This document shows positions 46,395 through 56,116 of a stretch of DNA of 64,000 nt, piece by piece; the first letter of the stretch is position 1; the number at the start of each line of letters is the position of its first letter. The notes under the pieces were generated by a model that was given only the letters and a program-made list of their open reading frames with translations, had not been told where the DNA came from and made no database searches. The position numbers were made by a program, and so were the translations under genes. Source of the DNA: Betaproteobacteria bacterium (GTDB lineage Bacteria; Pseudomonadota; Gammaproteobacteria; Burkholderiales; Casimicrobiaceae); NCBI GenBank assembly GCA_016192065.1, contig JACPUX010000064.1:1-64000 (forward strand). The letters run 5' to 3'.

Positions 46395-47402
46395 TCAGCG
46401 TGACGGGGCGGCCTCACCTGCCCCTGCCTGCACCACCCGGTTTCGTCCCTGCATCTTGGCGGCGTAAAGCGCGGCGTCGGCGGCGCCGATGAGTTCGGTG
46501 GGCGGGGCGGCAGACGCGGGATCAATGCTGGCGACGCCGATGCTCACGGTGACGTGGGGGCCGACGTCGGATCGGGCGTGGGGCAATGCCAATCCCTCGA
46601 CCGCGGCGCGGATGCGCTCGGCGACGATCACCGCACCCGCCGGTTCGGTGGCCGGCAGCAAAATGGCGAATTCCTCGCCACCGTAACGCGCCAGGGTGTC
46701 GCTGGCGCGCTGCGTTACCTGGGCCATGGCTTCGGCGACTTGCCGCAGGCATTCGTCGCCGGCCAGGTGGCCATAGGTGTCGTTGTAGCGCTTGAAGAAA
46801 TCGACATCGATCATCAACAGCGACAGCGCCCGCGCCTCGCGCGAGACACGCCGACATTCCGTGTTCAGCGCGGTATCGAAACTGCGCCGGTTGGCCACGC
46901 CGGTGAGCCCGTCGCGGGTGGCCAGGCGTTGCAATTCGTCCTGCGCCACTTTTTGCGCGGTGATGTCGCGCAGGGTTTCGACCACGGCGACGAGTTGGCC
47001 GGCGTCATCGTAAATTGGCCCGGCGTCGATGGCGAGGTAGAGCCGCGTGCCGGCACACGGCATGACACACCAATTCTCGGCCCTGCGGCCTAAGGCCAGT
47101 TGCGATTCGCTTCCGTGGCGATCGTGTTCCGCGTACAGGCTTTCGATTTCGTCGGTGCGACGCTGGGCAATCAGATCGGCGAGACAGGGTCGGGGTTCCT
47201 CGTAAAATCCCCGCCAGTGCTCGCTCGTCCCCAGCACTTCGCCTGCCTTGATCCCCGTCAATCGCTCACAGGCCCGGTTCCAGATAATGACTCGGCAGTG
47301 CGCGTCGAGGACGAAGGTGGGCACCACCAAATGCTCCATGAGGCGCACCGAGAAGTCGAGCTTACTTTGGTCGCTTGCTATGTTCGCGCGTGTCTTGCTC
47401 AT
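46395..47402 (-). CDS. PAS-GGDEF diguanylate cyclase
   Basis: A 335-residue cytoplasmic enzyme. An N-terminal PAS domain (LVVPTFVLDAHCRVIIWNRAC) and its C-terminal segment VAVVETLRDITAQ lead to the GGDEF domain with YGGEEF active site, and an I-site RASD five residues before it, indicating product inhibition. It makes c-di-GMP. There is no membrane helix or EAL domain. It is divergent from the methyltransferase gene, by 238 bases. Confidence 0.92.
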   Translation of the reverse strand: MSKTRANIASDQSKLDFSVRLMEHLVVPTFVLDAHCRVIIWNRACERLTGIKAGEVLGTSEHWRGFYEEPRPCLADLIAQRRTDEIESLYAEHDRHGSESQLALGRRAENWCVMPCAGTRLYLAIDAGPIYDDAGQLVAVVETLRDITAQKVAQDELQRLATRDGLTGVANRRSFDTALNTECRRVSREARALSLLMIDVDFFKRYNDTYGHLAGDECLRQVAEAMAQVTQRASDTLARYGGEEFAILLPATEPAGAVIVAERIRAAVEGLALPHARSDVGPHVTVSIGVASIDPASAAPPTELIGAADAALYAAKMQGRNRVVQAGAGEAAPSR

Positions 47403-47640
47403 CGTGATTCCGAAAACCTGTAATCGAAGCCTTGCCGGTGCGCTTGCCGGTCGTCCCGGACGGGAAAACGGGGCGCGGAAGGGGGCGACATCGCCCTCGG
47501 TCTTCGACCAAAGCCAAACTGCGATTGATAGATTCTTTCACCCATGCCGATGCGGCGCAAGGGGTTCGATTACGCATCTCGGATCGCGCCGACCAAAGAA
47601 AGACCTTGCCGATCTTGACCGAGCCAGCCTATGCTTGGCC

Positions 47641-48207
47641 ATGGAACCGTATTCGGACTTGGCTCCCTCGGAGTGGGTGTGCCGCTGGGCGCATCTGGTG
47701 CCGGCTCGGGCTCGCCTTCTCGATTTTGCATGTGGGAGGGGAAGGCACACCCGTTTGTTTGCCGAGCGGGGCGTCCCGGTCTGGGCAGTCGATCAAGATA
47801 CCAGGGTGCTGGGTGAGCTCGCTGGCCTTCCCGGTGTGCATGTTCAGCAGATGGATCTCGAGGGCTCGGAATGGCCTCTTGTCGGCCAGCGTTTCGACGC
47901 AATCGTGGTGACCAACTACCTGTTTCGTCCGCGTCTGGCCGATTTGCTCGGGCTGCTTGACCAAACGGGAGTGCTGATCTACGAGACCTTTCTGTTGGGA
48001 AACGAAGCCTTGGGGCGCCCGACCAATCCGGACTATCTGCTGCGTGAAGATGAGCTGTTTTGCTGGGTCGCTGGACACCTGCGCATCGTCGCTTTTGAAC
48101 AGGGGCGCGTGGAGCGGCCTGGCCCGGCCATGGTGCAGCGTATCTGTGCTGTAGGTAAGGCGCGCCAGGAGCCGGTACCGCTCAACTCCACCGCGCCAAG
48201 GCCGTAA
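47641..48207 (+). CDS. class I SAM-dependent methyltransferase
   Basis: A 188-residue methyltransferase. The SAM-binding motif I is LLDFACGRGRHTRLFAERG with acidic VDQD at the end of strand beta2; motif with FDAIVVTNYLFRP follows. It resembles TehB-like small-molecule methyltransferases. The start at 47641 is chosen because the domain begins there; longer in-frame upstream sequence is not related. It is followed by the histidine kinase after 71 bases. Substrate not deducible. Confidence 0.83.
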   Translation: MEPYSDLAPSEWVCRWAHLVPARARLLDFACGRGRHTRLFAERGVPVWAVDQDTRVLGELAGLPGVHVQQMDLEGSEWPLVGQRFDAIVVTNYLFRPRLADLLGLLDQTGVLIYETFLLGNEALGRPTNPDYLLREDELFCWVAGHLRIVAFEQGRVERPGPAMVQRICAVGKARQEPVPLNSTAPRP

Positions 48208-48267
48208 ACTCCGTAGTGCGCAACTGCCGCAAGGCCAAAGCGAAGCCTTAGGGCAACGAAATCGGAC

Positions 48268-48273
48268 AGGAGG
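48268..48273 (+). promoter_or_regulatory. ribosome-binding site deciding a TTG start
   Basis: AGGAGG lies five bases before the TTG at 48279. The next in-frame ATG (48324) has no comparable sequence, so the TTG start is favoured for the histidine kinase. Confidence 0.6.
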
Positions 48274-48278
48274 GACTT

Positions 48279-51122
48279 TTGAACGTTGGGCAAGAATCGG
48301 GTCCGTCCGAACGGCGCCGGGTCATGGAAGAATCGAAGCTGCGCGCCTTGCGCGTTGCCGCAGGCTTCTTGGTGGTGGGCTCCGTGATTTATCTCAGCCT
48401 GCTGCTCGGGTTTTTTCCCGAACAATGGTTGCGTGGTCTGGGCCCTTTGCTGGTGCTCCTGACCGCTGGCACGACGCTCTTGCTGGTTCGATTGGGCGAA
48501 CCAATTGCCGCGGCGCGCTTGCTGGTCTATTGCGGATTCTTGGCCTTGGCGCTCTCCTCCTATTTTTCGGGCGGATTGCGCGCAGCACAATTGGCGGCAA
48601 TTCCACTCGTCATTCTGCTCGCGGGATGGCTCCTCAGCGTTCGTCATGCAGTCATTGTGACCGTGCTTTCCGTGCTGCTGGTCTTTGCCCTTGCGCTGGG
48701 CGCGCAGGCCGGTCTTCTGCCACTGCAGGCTAATCCCCCCTTGCTTCTGGCGGCGGTTCCAACGGCGGTAATCACGGCGGTCGTTTGCGTGCTGACGGCC
48801 TACATTGTGCGCGTGCATGATCGGGAACTGGCCGAGATCTCCGAGTTGCACAGCGATCTGGCGCAAAGGGTCGGCGAACTTCAAGCGGAAAAGGCACACC
48901 TTCATCTCATCGCCGAGAATGTGCCGGCGCTGATTTTCCACGGCGATCGTGAACAGCGGTGTTTGTACGCCAACCGGCGGTTCGCCGATTTCTTTCACGG
49001 TGGCGGCGTGCAAGTTTCGGGCATGCATTTGCGTGAAATCCTCGGCGAGTCGGTCTATCTTGCCGCTGAACACAATATCGACAAGGTACTGCGCGGCGAG
49101 CAGGTCTTGCTCGAAGGAGAACGAACTTCGGCGGCGGGGAAGGACCGGTTTCTGGAAATCTCGCTGGTGCCTGAGCGTGACGCTTCGGGAAGTGTCGTCG
49201 GGTTTTTCGCGCTGAAGCGTGACATCACCGAACGGCGGGAGTTCGAGCGGGCACTGGCGGAAAGCGAGTCGCGCTTTCGCATGCTCTTTGAGCAAGTTCC
49301 AACGGTGGCGGTGCAGGGGTACGAGCCAGATGGCAAGGTGATCTATTGGAACAAGGCCAGCGAAACCGTTTATGGCTACCGCCGAGATGAGGCGATTGGC
49401 CGCAATCTACTCGACCTCATTATTCCGCCTGCCATGCGCCAGGAGGTGCGCGAGGCGATCGAGCGCATGCGGGAATCCGGCGAGGGACTTCCAGCCCGAG
49501 AGCTAGAGCTGATGCGCAAGGATGGCAGCCTGGTGGCAGTGTTTTCGAGCCACGTGGTGCTGAGAGCCTCCTCGGGCCGCCAGGAGCTGTATTGCCTCGA
49601 TGTCGAACTCACTGACCGCAAGGAGGCCGAACACGCCCTGCGGCGCAATGAGGAGCGCTTGCGCCTGGCCACGGAGAGCGGCGGCGTGGGCATTTGGGAT
49701 TGGAACATCGCCAGCGGCCACCTCGAGTGGAACGCACAACTGAAGCGAATCTTCGGCATGTCGTTGGAACGCGAAGAGCTTACGCTCGATCAGTTCGTGG
49801 CCGCCATTCATCCCGATGACCAACAACGGGTTCAGGCGGCCTACCAAGCTGCCCTGGCCAAGGGCAGCGAGTTCCACTGCGAATACCGCATTCGCTGGCC
49901 GGATGGAAGCACCCACTGGGTCCTCGCGATCGGTCACGGCCGCTACGATGTCGGGGGCAGCCCGGTGAGCATGATCGGCGCCGGTATCGATGTCACCGAA
50001 CGCCGGCGCGCGGAAGAAAAGTTCGCCAAGATTTTTTTCGCCAACCCTGTGGCCATTTCCCTGTCGCGCCTCGATGACGGGAGGTATGGCGAGGTCAACG
50101 ATGCCTACGTGAAGCTTTTTGGCTGGTCACGCGAGGAACTGCTGGGACACAGCTCGATCGATCTGGGCATCTGGAAATCGACCGAGGAGCGCGCGCGCTG
50201 GACCACCCGGATGCGCAAGGACGGAGGCGGCACCCGCGCGATCGAGGCGGTGCTCTATACCCGCGTCGGCGAGGCGCGCGATGTGCTGATTTCAGCCGAA
50301 CTTCTGGATCTCGACGGCGAGCCCACGGTGATCGCCATGGTCCATGACGTCACCGAAAGACAGCGCGCCGAGGACGAAATTCGCCGGCTCAATAGCGATC
50401 TGGAACGGCGCGTACGCGAACGCACCACCGAGTTGACCGCGGCCAACCGTGAGCTTGAATCCTTCGCCTATTCGATTTCCCATGATCTGCGCGCGCCTTT
50501 GCGCAGCATCGACGGTTTCAGCCATTTGCTCAATACCGAATACGACGCGCGGCTCGACGAAAAGGGCCGCGGCTACCTCGATCGGGTGCGCCGGGCCGCG
50601 CAGCGCATGGGCAGCCTGATCGACGATCTGCTGGAGCTGTCGCGGGTCACCCGGCAGGAGATGCATCGGGTGCCCGTGGACTTGAGCCAGCTTGCCGCCG
50701 AGCTGATCGAGGAACGTACCCGCGCTGAACCGCAGCATCGCGTCGCGGTTCAGATCGCACCGGCTTGCGTCGCGGTGGGCGACCCGCAACTGCTGCGCGT
50801 GATGCTGCAAAACCTCTTGGAGAATGCCTGGAAATATTCCGCCAAGGCGCGTGCGCCGGTGATCGAATTCGGCACCGAGGAACAGGCCGGCGAACGGGTG
50901 TACTTCGTGCGCGACAATCGCGTGGGCTTCGACATGACCTACGCCGATCGCCTGTTCACGCCGTTTCAGCGCTTGCACCGTCCCGAGGAGTTCGAAGGCA
51001 CCGGCGTGGGGCTCGCCAGCGTCTCGCGCGTGGTGCGTCGCCATGGCGGGCGCATTTGGGCGGATGCGGCGCCCGGGTGTGGCGCGACCTTCCGCTTCAC
51101 CCTGGGCGAAACGCGCACTTGA
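48279..51122 (+). CDS. membrane sensor histidine kinase with four PAS-type domains
   Basis: A 947-residue kinase. About six transmembrane segments lie within residues 22-180, a coiled coil follows, then four PAS/PAC units, the HisKA box FAYSISHDLRAPLRSIDGFS (H735) and an HATPase domain with NLLENAWKYS and GTGVGLASV. The G1 box reads DNRVGFDM instead of DNGVGFDM: arginine R881 replaces a conserved glycine (codon CGC). The C-terminal QRLHRPEEFEGTG is typical of phytochrome-like bacterial kinases. No response regulator gene is adjacent, so its partner is elsewhere. Confidence 0.9.
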   Translation: MNVGQESGPSERRRVMEESKLRALRVAAGFLVVGSVIYLSLLLGFFPEQWLRGLGPLLVLLTAGTTLLLVRLGEPIAAARLLVYCGFLALALSSYFSGGLRAAQLAAIPLVILLAGWLLSVRHAVIVTVLSVLLVFALALGAQAGLLPLQANPPLLLAAVPTAVITAVVCVLTAYIVRVHDRELAEISELHSDLAQRVGELQAEKAHLHLIAENVPALIFHGDREQRCLYANRRFADFFHGGGVQVSGMHLREILGESVYLAAEHNIDKVLRGEQVLLEGERTSAAGKDRFLEISLVPERDASGSVVGFFALKRDITERREFERALAESESRFRMLFEQVPTVAVQGYEPDGKVIYWNKASETVYGYRRDEAIGRNLLDLIIPPAMRQEVREAIERMRESGEGLPARELELMRKDGSLVAVFSSHVVLRASSGRQELYCLDVELTDRKEAEHALRRNEERLRLATESGGVGIWDWNIASGHLEWNAQLKRIFGMSLEREELTLDQFVAAIHPDDQQRVQAAYQAALAKGSEFHCEYRIRWPDGSTHWVLAIGHGRYDVGGSPVSMIGAGIDVTERRRAEEKFAKIFFANPVAISLSRLDDGRYGEVNDAYVKLFGWSREELLGHSSIDLGIWKSTEERARWTTRMRKDGGGTRAIEAVLYTRVGEARDVLISAELLDLDGEPTVIAMVHDVTERQRAEDEIRRLNSDLERRVRERTTELTAANRELESFAYSISHDLRAPLRSIDGFSHLLNTEYDARLDEKGRGYLDRVRRAAQRMGSLIDDLLELSRVTRQEMHRVPVDLSQLAAELIEERTRAEPQHRVAVQIAPACVAVGDPQLLRVMLQNLLENAWKYSAKARAPVIEFGTEEQAGERVYFVRDNRVGFDMTYADRLFTPFQRLHRPEEFEGTGVGLASVSRVVRRHGGRIWADAAPGCGATFRFTLGETRT

Positions 51123-51188
51123 CCACGACCCCCTTTTTACCGCCTTTCGGTGGAGCGAAAGCCAGCGGCCAGGGTCCGCACTGACACA

Positions 51189-51626
51189 TCAACCCGATAC
51201 GACGTGTGCTTTCAGCCGATATGACTTGCCGCGGAACAAGGCCACGGTTTCCTCGCGCTGGTTGGTGAGCACGATGTCGTAAACGCCGGTGCGCCCGCCC
51301 AGCGAGCGTTCGCTGGCGGTGGCGATGATTTGATCGCCTTCTTGCACTGGCCGCAGGAAGTCGATGGTGCAGGCTGAGGCCACGGTGGCTTGGTTGCGCG
51401 AGTTGCAGGAATAGGCGAAGGCGCTGTCGGCCAGGGCGAAGAGCATGCCGCCATGGCACACGCCCTGGCTATTGAGCATGTTGGCGGTGACTTTCATGCT
51501 GAGCCTGGCATGGCCAGGTCCGATCGCGAGCAACTCCATGCCCAGCAGTCGGGTCGCCGGATCGTGGGCGATCATATGCGCCGCGACGGCTTGCGCCAGC
51601 GCCTGTGGATCAGGATGAGCGGTCAT
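51189..51626 (-). CDS. paaI: hydroxyphenylacetyl-CoA thioesterase PaaI
   Basis: A 145-residue hot-dog thioesterase that recycles CoA from stalled phenylacetate-pathway intermediates. The catalytic segment NSQGVCHGGMLFALADSAFAY carries the conserved glycines and aspartate. Its start overlaps the paaH stop by four bases. Length normal. Confidence 0.93.
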   Translation of the reverse strand: MTAHPDPQALAQAVAAHMIAHDPATRLLGMELLAIGPGHARLSMKVTANMLNSQGVCHGGMLFALADSAFAYSCNSRNQATVASACTIDFLRPVQEGDQIIATASERSLGGRTGVYDIVLTNQREETVALFRGKSYRLKAHVVSG

Positions 51627-53158
51627 AACTCGGCACCCCCGAGCAGCTTGCGCGTGATCCAGGGCGCCACGCGGTAGCGGTCTTCACTGTAATGCGTGGC
51701 CAAATTGGCCAGTACCTCGCGTACTTCGGCGAGGCCGATGCGCCGCGCCCAGGCGAGCGGCCCTTCGGGGTAGTTGGTGCCCAGTTGCATGGCCAGATCG
51801 AGATCGCGCGCGCTCGCCACGCCGCGCTGCAAGAGCTCGGCCGCCTCGTTGGCGAGCATGGCCACGGTGCGCATCACCACCAGACCGGGGGCGTCGTCGA
51901 GGCGCGAGACCGCGAAGCCCGCCACCTGCAAGAGTCCCAGCGCGGTCTGGTAAGCGCCGTTCGCACACTGGTCCGAGCGGGCCACGGCCAGGCGCGTCGC
52001 CTGAGCGAAATCATGCGCCAGGTCGAAGAGGATGGTGTTGGGGTGTTCCGATTCCCGGGCGCGGCGAGTGGCGCTCCGGCCGTCGGTGAGGGCGATCACG
52101 GCGTTGCCGGCGAGCAGATAACCTTTCCCGATGCGCGAGTCGGCGGCAGGCAGCTTGACCACGTCCACCCCCACTGTCGCCAGGCGCTCGACCAAAGGCG
52201 CGGCGATCCCCAACTCGCCCGCGAGGCCCACGCGATTGGGGGCGCTGGCCGGAGCTTCGTTCTGCACCTGGGGCGGCGGCGCGCCTTCAGTGTGATCGAA
52301 AAAGCCGCGCCCGCTCTTGCGCCCCAGACGCCCGGCGGCAACCAGCTCCTGCTGCACCAGCGACGGGGCGTAGCGCGGGTCGTGGTTGCAGGCGGCGAAG
52401 ACTGATTTGGTTACGGCCAGGTTGACGTCGAGTCCAATCAGATCCATGAGTTCAAAGGGACCCATGCGAAAACCGCCGGTTTCGCGCATCACCGCGTCCA
52501 AGGTACCTGGGTCCGCCGCGACCTCCTCGACCAGGCGCAGCGCCTCGCCGTAGAATGGGCGCGCCACGCGGTTGACGATGAAGCCGGGAGTGGATTTGGT
52601 GTGTACGGGACGCTTGCCCCAGGCCTCGGCGATGCGATAAGTGGCGTCGGCGATCCAGGCCTCGGTGGCCAGGCCGCTGACCACCTCGACCAGAGGCATC
52701 ACCTGTGCCGGGTTGAAGAAATGCATGCCCACTACCCGCCCGGGCTCGGCTATGCCGGCGGCGATCGCGGTGATCGAAAGCGACGAGGTGTTGCTCGCCA
52801 GGATGCACGTGGGACGCACGATTTCGGCCAGCGACTTGAACAAGGCGCGCTTGGCCTCCAGACCTTCTACGATGGCTTCGACCACCAGGCTCGCCTCGGC
52901 GAAGTCGGCGAGCGTACTGGTGCTTTGCAAGCGTTCCACCGCGGCGTTGGCTTCGGCGTGTTTGATCCGTCCCTTTTCGGCCTGGCGATGAAGTCGGCGC
53001 TGCATGTCACGCAGGGCCTTGTCCAGAGCCGCCGGGTGGCTGTCCAACAGGCGCACTGGATGCCCGGCGAGCAGTGCCACTTCGGCAATGCCCGCGCCCA
53101 TGGCGCCGGCGCCGATCACACCGACCAGACTTTGTGCGGGAATCGGAGCGGTGCTCAT
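51623..53158 (-). CDS. paaH: 3-hydroxyadipyl-CoA dehydrogenase PaaH
   Basis: A 511-residue NAD-dependent dehydrogenase. GAGAMGAGIAE begins the Rossmann fold, followed by ILASNTSSLSITAIA, HFFNPAQVMPLVEVV and GFIVNRVARPFYGEA with the second 3HCDH domain, then a further C-terminal copy, typical of the long PaaH form. It oxidises 3-hydroxyadipyl-CoA in phenylacetate breakdown. Two bases separate it from paaG. Confidence 0.93.
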   Translation of the reverse strand: MSTAPIPAQSLVGVIGAGAMGAGIAEVALLAGHPVRLLDSHPAALDKALRDMQRRLHRQAEKGRIKHAEANAAVERLQSTSTLADFAEASLVVEAIVEGLEAKRALFKSLAEIVRPTCILASNTSSLSITAIAAGIAEPGRVVGMHFFNPAQVMPLVEVVSGLATEAWIADATYRIAEAWGKRPVHTKSTPGFIVNRVARPFYGEALRLVEEVAADPGTLDAVMRETGGFRMGPFELMDLIGLDVNLAVTKSVFAACNHDPRYAPSLVQQELVAAGRLGRKSGRGFFDHTEGAPPPQVQNEAPASAPNRVGLAGELGIAAPLVERLATVGVDVVKLPAADSRIGKGYLLAGNAVIALTDGRSATRRARESEHPNTILFDLAHDFAQATRLAVARSDQCANGAYQTALGLLQVAGFAVSRLDDAPGLVVMRTVAMLANEAAELLQRGVASARDLDLAMQLGTNYPEGPLAWARRIGLAEVREVLANLATHYSEDRYRVAPWITRKLLGGAEL

Positions 53159-53160
53159 GG

Positions 53161-53952
53161 CTAGTCTCCGCGGAACCGCGGGGCGCGCTTTGCCATGAAC
53201 GCCGCCACGCCTTCGCGGTAGTCCTCGCCGCGGCCGAGTTCCCGCTGAATGTTCGCTTCCAGGGCCAATTGGTCGGCCAGAGCCCGGTTCGAGGCGGCCT
53301 GAATGGCTTCCTTGGTGCGCGCCAGGGCTTTGGTCGGCGCGGCGGCGAAGTGACGGGCGAGGGCGTCGACTTCCTCATCGAGCTTCTCGTCGTCCACACA
53401 TTTCCAGATCAGTCCCCATTGCTCGGCCTGGGGCGCGCCGAGCTTCTCGCCGAGGAGTGCCAGACCCATAGCCCGCGCTGTGCCCACGAGCTGGGGCAGG
53501 AACAGGGTACCGCCGGTATCCGGGATCAGGCCAATCTTGCAGAAGGCCTGAATGAAACTGGCGCTGCGCGCCGCAATGACCAGATCGCAGGCGAGCGCGA
53601 GGTTCGCCCCGGCGCCCGCGGCGACACCATTGACCTTGGCGATCACCGGCGCTGGCAGGGCGCGCAGGGCGAGAATCAAGGGCGCATAGTTCTTTTCGAT
53701 CGAGGCTCCCAGATCGGGGGCCTCGGCGCCGGCGAGCACGGCGCGGTCCTGCAAGTCCTGGCCGGCGCAGAAACCTCGCCCGGCGCCGGCCAGGATCAGC
53801 ACACGCAAATCGGCGCGGCGGTGCAGATCGGCCAGCGCCTGGCGCATTTCGGCATGCATCGCGGCGGTGAAGCTGTTGAGCCGATCGGGGCGGTTCAAGG
53901 TGATCCGGGCGATGCCCTCGGCAAACGAAACCAATAGGTTCTGGTAAGCCAT
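53161..53952 (-). CDS. paaG: ring-opening isomerase PaaG
   Basis: A 263-residue crotonase-fold enzyme, 1,2-epoxyphenylacetyl-CoA isomerase. The oxyanion glycine region AGAGRGFCAGQDLQDRA and later KVNGVAAGAGANLALACDLV match. It is the first gene of paaGHI. The start at 53952 was chosen as it begins MAYQNLLV at the family N terminus, while in-frame upstream sequence crosses the divergent gene's start and is not coding. No clear ribosome-binding sequence is seen. Confidence 0.9.
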   Translation of the reverse strand: MAYQNLLVSFAEGIARITLNRPDRLNSFTAAMHAEMRQALADLHRRADLRVLILAGAGRGFCAGQDLQDRAVLAGAEAPDLGASIEKNYAPLILALRALPAPVIAKVNGVAAGAGANLALACDLVIAARSASFIQAFCKIGLIPDTGGTLFLPQLVGTARAMGLALLGEKLGAPQAEQWGLIWKCVDDEKLDEEVDALARHFAAAPTKALARTKEAIQAASNRALADQLALEANIQRELGRGEDYREGVAAFMAKRAPRFRGD

Positions 53953-53965
53953 AAGCGGTGTATTC

Positions 53966-53979
53966 TTGACAGAGGTCAA
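53966..53979. promoter_or_regulatory. TTGAC-N4-GTCAA palindrome between paaG and paaF
   Basis: TTGACAGAGGTCAA is a perfect palindrome of the same form as that upstream of napD. It lies 14 bases before the paaG ATG and over 100 bases before paaF, in the 132-base divergent control region. The site may bind an FNR/DNR-type regulator or serve as a repressor operator. The distance to paaG is too short for a class II activator of that gene. Confidence 0.45.
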
Positions 53980-54084
53980 ATCATCGCACGTCGCCGAAGT
54001 GCGGGCAATCGCCCTCGGAGCATTCTTGAGGGGTCCGCGCTTGTGATACGCTCCGGCCCTGCATGAAACGCATCGGAGTATCAA

Positions 54085-54876
54085 ATGAATTCCGCTTCCA
54101 CAAGCTACGAAAACATTCTGGTGGAGACCCGCGGCCGGGTCGGCCTGATCACCCTCAACCGCCCGAAACGCATGAACGCACTGAATGACGCCCTGGCCAG
54201 GGAACTCGCCCTCGCCTTGCGCGCTTTCGATGAAGACCCGCAAATCAGCGTGCTTTTGATCACCGGCAACGACCAAGCCTTCGCCGCCGGCGCGGACATC
54301 GGCGCCATGGCGGAGTGGTCTTATCAGAAGGTCTATGGTGACGACTACATCACCCGCGACTGGGAGGCCATGCGCCAGCTCAGGAAGCCGGTGCTCGCCG
54401 CGGTCGCCGGCTACGCCCTGGGCGGGGGGTGCGAGCTGGCGATGATGTGTGATCTGATCATCGCCGCTGACAACGCCAAGTTCGGCCAGCCGGAGATCAC
54501 CATCGGCACCATGCCGGGTATGGGCGGCACGCAGCGTTTGCCACGCGCCGTCGGCAAGGCCAAGGCGATGGATTGGTGTCTCACCGGCCGGACCATCGAC
54601 GCCCACGAAGCCGAGCGTTCCGGGTTGGTAAGCCGCGTCGTGCCGGCCGAACGTCTGCTGGAAGAAGCCTTGGCGGTGGCCGCGAGAATCGCCAGCTTTT
54701 CGCTGCCGGCGATTCTGCGCATCAAGGAGGGCATCAATCGCGCCTACGAAAGCTCCCTGGCCGAGGGCCTCTTGTTCGAACGGCGCGAATTTCATGCGAG
54801 CTTCGCGCTCGATGATCAGAAGGAAGGCATGCGCGCCTTCATCGAAAAGCGACCGCCGCAATTCAAGCATCGCTGA
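54085..54876 (+). CDS. paaF: enoyl-CoA hydratase, PaaF-like
   Basis: A 263-residue crotonase-fold hydratase, probably 2,3-dehydroadipyl-CoA hydratase of phenylacetate degradation. Oxyanion motif [16 protein letters not shown], and the two catalytic glutamates in [11 protein letters not shown] and [19 protein letters not shown] are intact. It is divergent from paaGHI, which supports the pathway role, although many enoyl-CoA hydratases look alike. Followed by a 283-base gap with no gene. Confidence 0.88.
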   Translation: MNSASTSYENILVETRGRVGLITLNRPKRMNALNDALARELALALRAFDEDPQISVLLITGNDQAFAAGADIGAMAEWSYQKVYGDDYITRDWEAMRQLRKPVLAAVAGYALGGGCELAMMCDLIIAADNAKFGQPEITIGTMPGMGGTQRLPRAVGKAKAMDWCLTGRTIDAHEAERSGLVSRVVPAERLLEEALAVAARIASFSLPAILRIKEGINRAYESSLAEGLLFERREFHASFALDDQKEGMRAFIEKRPPQFKHR

Positions 54877-55159
54877 AGAGGTTTTGCGGGAGTGCGGGCT
54901 GACCTTGCTCGCGAAGCACCTGCCCGATCGCCGCTCGGTGAGCGCCCTTGGCCAGCGGGTGGCAAGCGACGGTGAGCATGGGGGCGAAGCGAAATGTCTT
55001 TGCCCATGGACGAATACCGCAAAGCACCTCAGAATACTGCGGGAATCCGGCCCTCCAGGTGACGCTGGCGGGCCGGAGGTCGAAGCCGGCCTTGCCGCCG
55101 CGGCGCGGTCGCCGAGGTTCTTGGCCGGATCGGGTGTGACATGGGGGTGGAAAGCGTCC

Positions 55160-56113
55160 GTGGATCTGACGCCATATCTCAAGGAAATCGGTCGGGGCCG
55201 CGAGGGCGCCCGCAACCTCACGTGTGAAGAGGCAGAAGCGGTCTTCGCCGCGGTGCTGGACGGCGAGGTGAGTGAGCTGCAACTAGGCGCTCTGTTGATG
55301 GCCCTGCGCATGAAAGGCGAGGCCGCCGAGGAACTGTCCGGCTTCGCCACCGCGGTCGAGGCGTGCTATCCACATCTTGCCCCTTTGCCCGATGGCCGGG
55401 TGCCGGTGGTGCTGCCCAGTTACAACGGCGCCCGCCACATGCCGAATCTGGTGCCCCTGCTGGCGCTCCTGTTGGTTCGCGGCGGGGCGCCGGTGCTGCT
55501 GCATGGCGTCACCCGCGACAGCAAACGGGTGACCACTTGTGAAATCCTCGCCGCGCTCGGTACCGAGCCAGCCGCAAGCATCGAAGAAGCCCACGCCGCG
55601 CTGGTAAGCGATGGCCTGGCCTTTCTGCCCATCGAGCTGCTGGCGCCCAAGCTCGCGCGGGTGCTGGGGTTTCGCGAACTGCTGGGGGTGCGCAACAGCG
55701 CCCACACCTTGGCGAAAATATTGCAACCGATGAGCGGCCCGGCATTGCGACTGGTGAGCGTGACCCACCCCGAATACCTCGCGCGCATGCGTAGCCTGTT
55801 TGCCGCCCGTGGCGGCGATGCGTTGCTCTTGCGCGGCGCCGAGGGTGAGGCCGTGGCCAACGCCAAACGCCTGCCGCAGATCGAGTTTCTGCACGGTGGT
55901 GAAGCCGAGACCGTGGTCGAGGCGGATTCCGGGGTGCTGGGCGAGGTGCCTGATCTGCCCGCCGCACGCGACGCGCAGACTACCGCCGACTGGACCACCG
56001 CGGCGCTTTCCGGTTCGGTTGCTGTCCCGTCGTCGCTCGAGCGCCAAGTAGCCGCCTGCCTGGAATGCTTAGCCAGCGTGCGTCCGGCGCCAACCGCCAA
56101 GCGTCGCTCCTGA
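55160..56113 (+). CDS. ybiB: YbiB-like DNA-binding phosphoribosyltransferase-fold protein
   Basis: A 317-residue protein of the anthranilate-phosphoribosyltransferase fold (TrpD-like) that lacks the enzyme's active-site set; YbiB members bind nucleic acids. The sequence YLKEIGRGREGARNLTCEEAEAVFAAVLDG and LQLGALLMALRMKGE is typical. The GTG at 55160 was chosen because the fold begins there and the in-frame upstream run into paaF is not related. It precedes mobB by three bases, in an operon. Confidence 0.86.
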   Translation: MDLTPYLKEIGRGREGARNLTCEEAEAVFAAVLDGEVSELQLGALLMALRMKGEAAEELSGFATAVEACYPHLAPLPDGRVPVVLPSYNGARHMPNLVPLLALLLVRGGAPVLLHGVTRDSKRVTTCEILAALGTEPAASIEEAHAALVSDGLAFLPIELLAPKLARVLGFRELLGVRNSAHTLAKILQPMSGPALRLVSVTHPEYLARMRSLFAARGGDALLLRGAEGEAVANAKRLPQIEFLHGGEAETVVEADSGVLGEVPDLPAARDAQTTADWTTAALSGSVAVPSSLERQVAACLECLASVRPAPTAKRRS

Positions 56114-56116
56114 GTC

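Noticed and set aside
53161-55350. Long in-frame extension upstream of paaG
   Set aside because: The extension runs antisense through paaF and the divergent control region; family similarity begins only at 53952.
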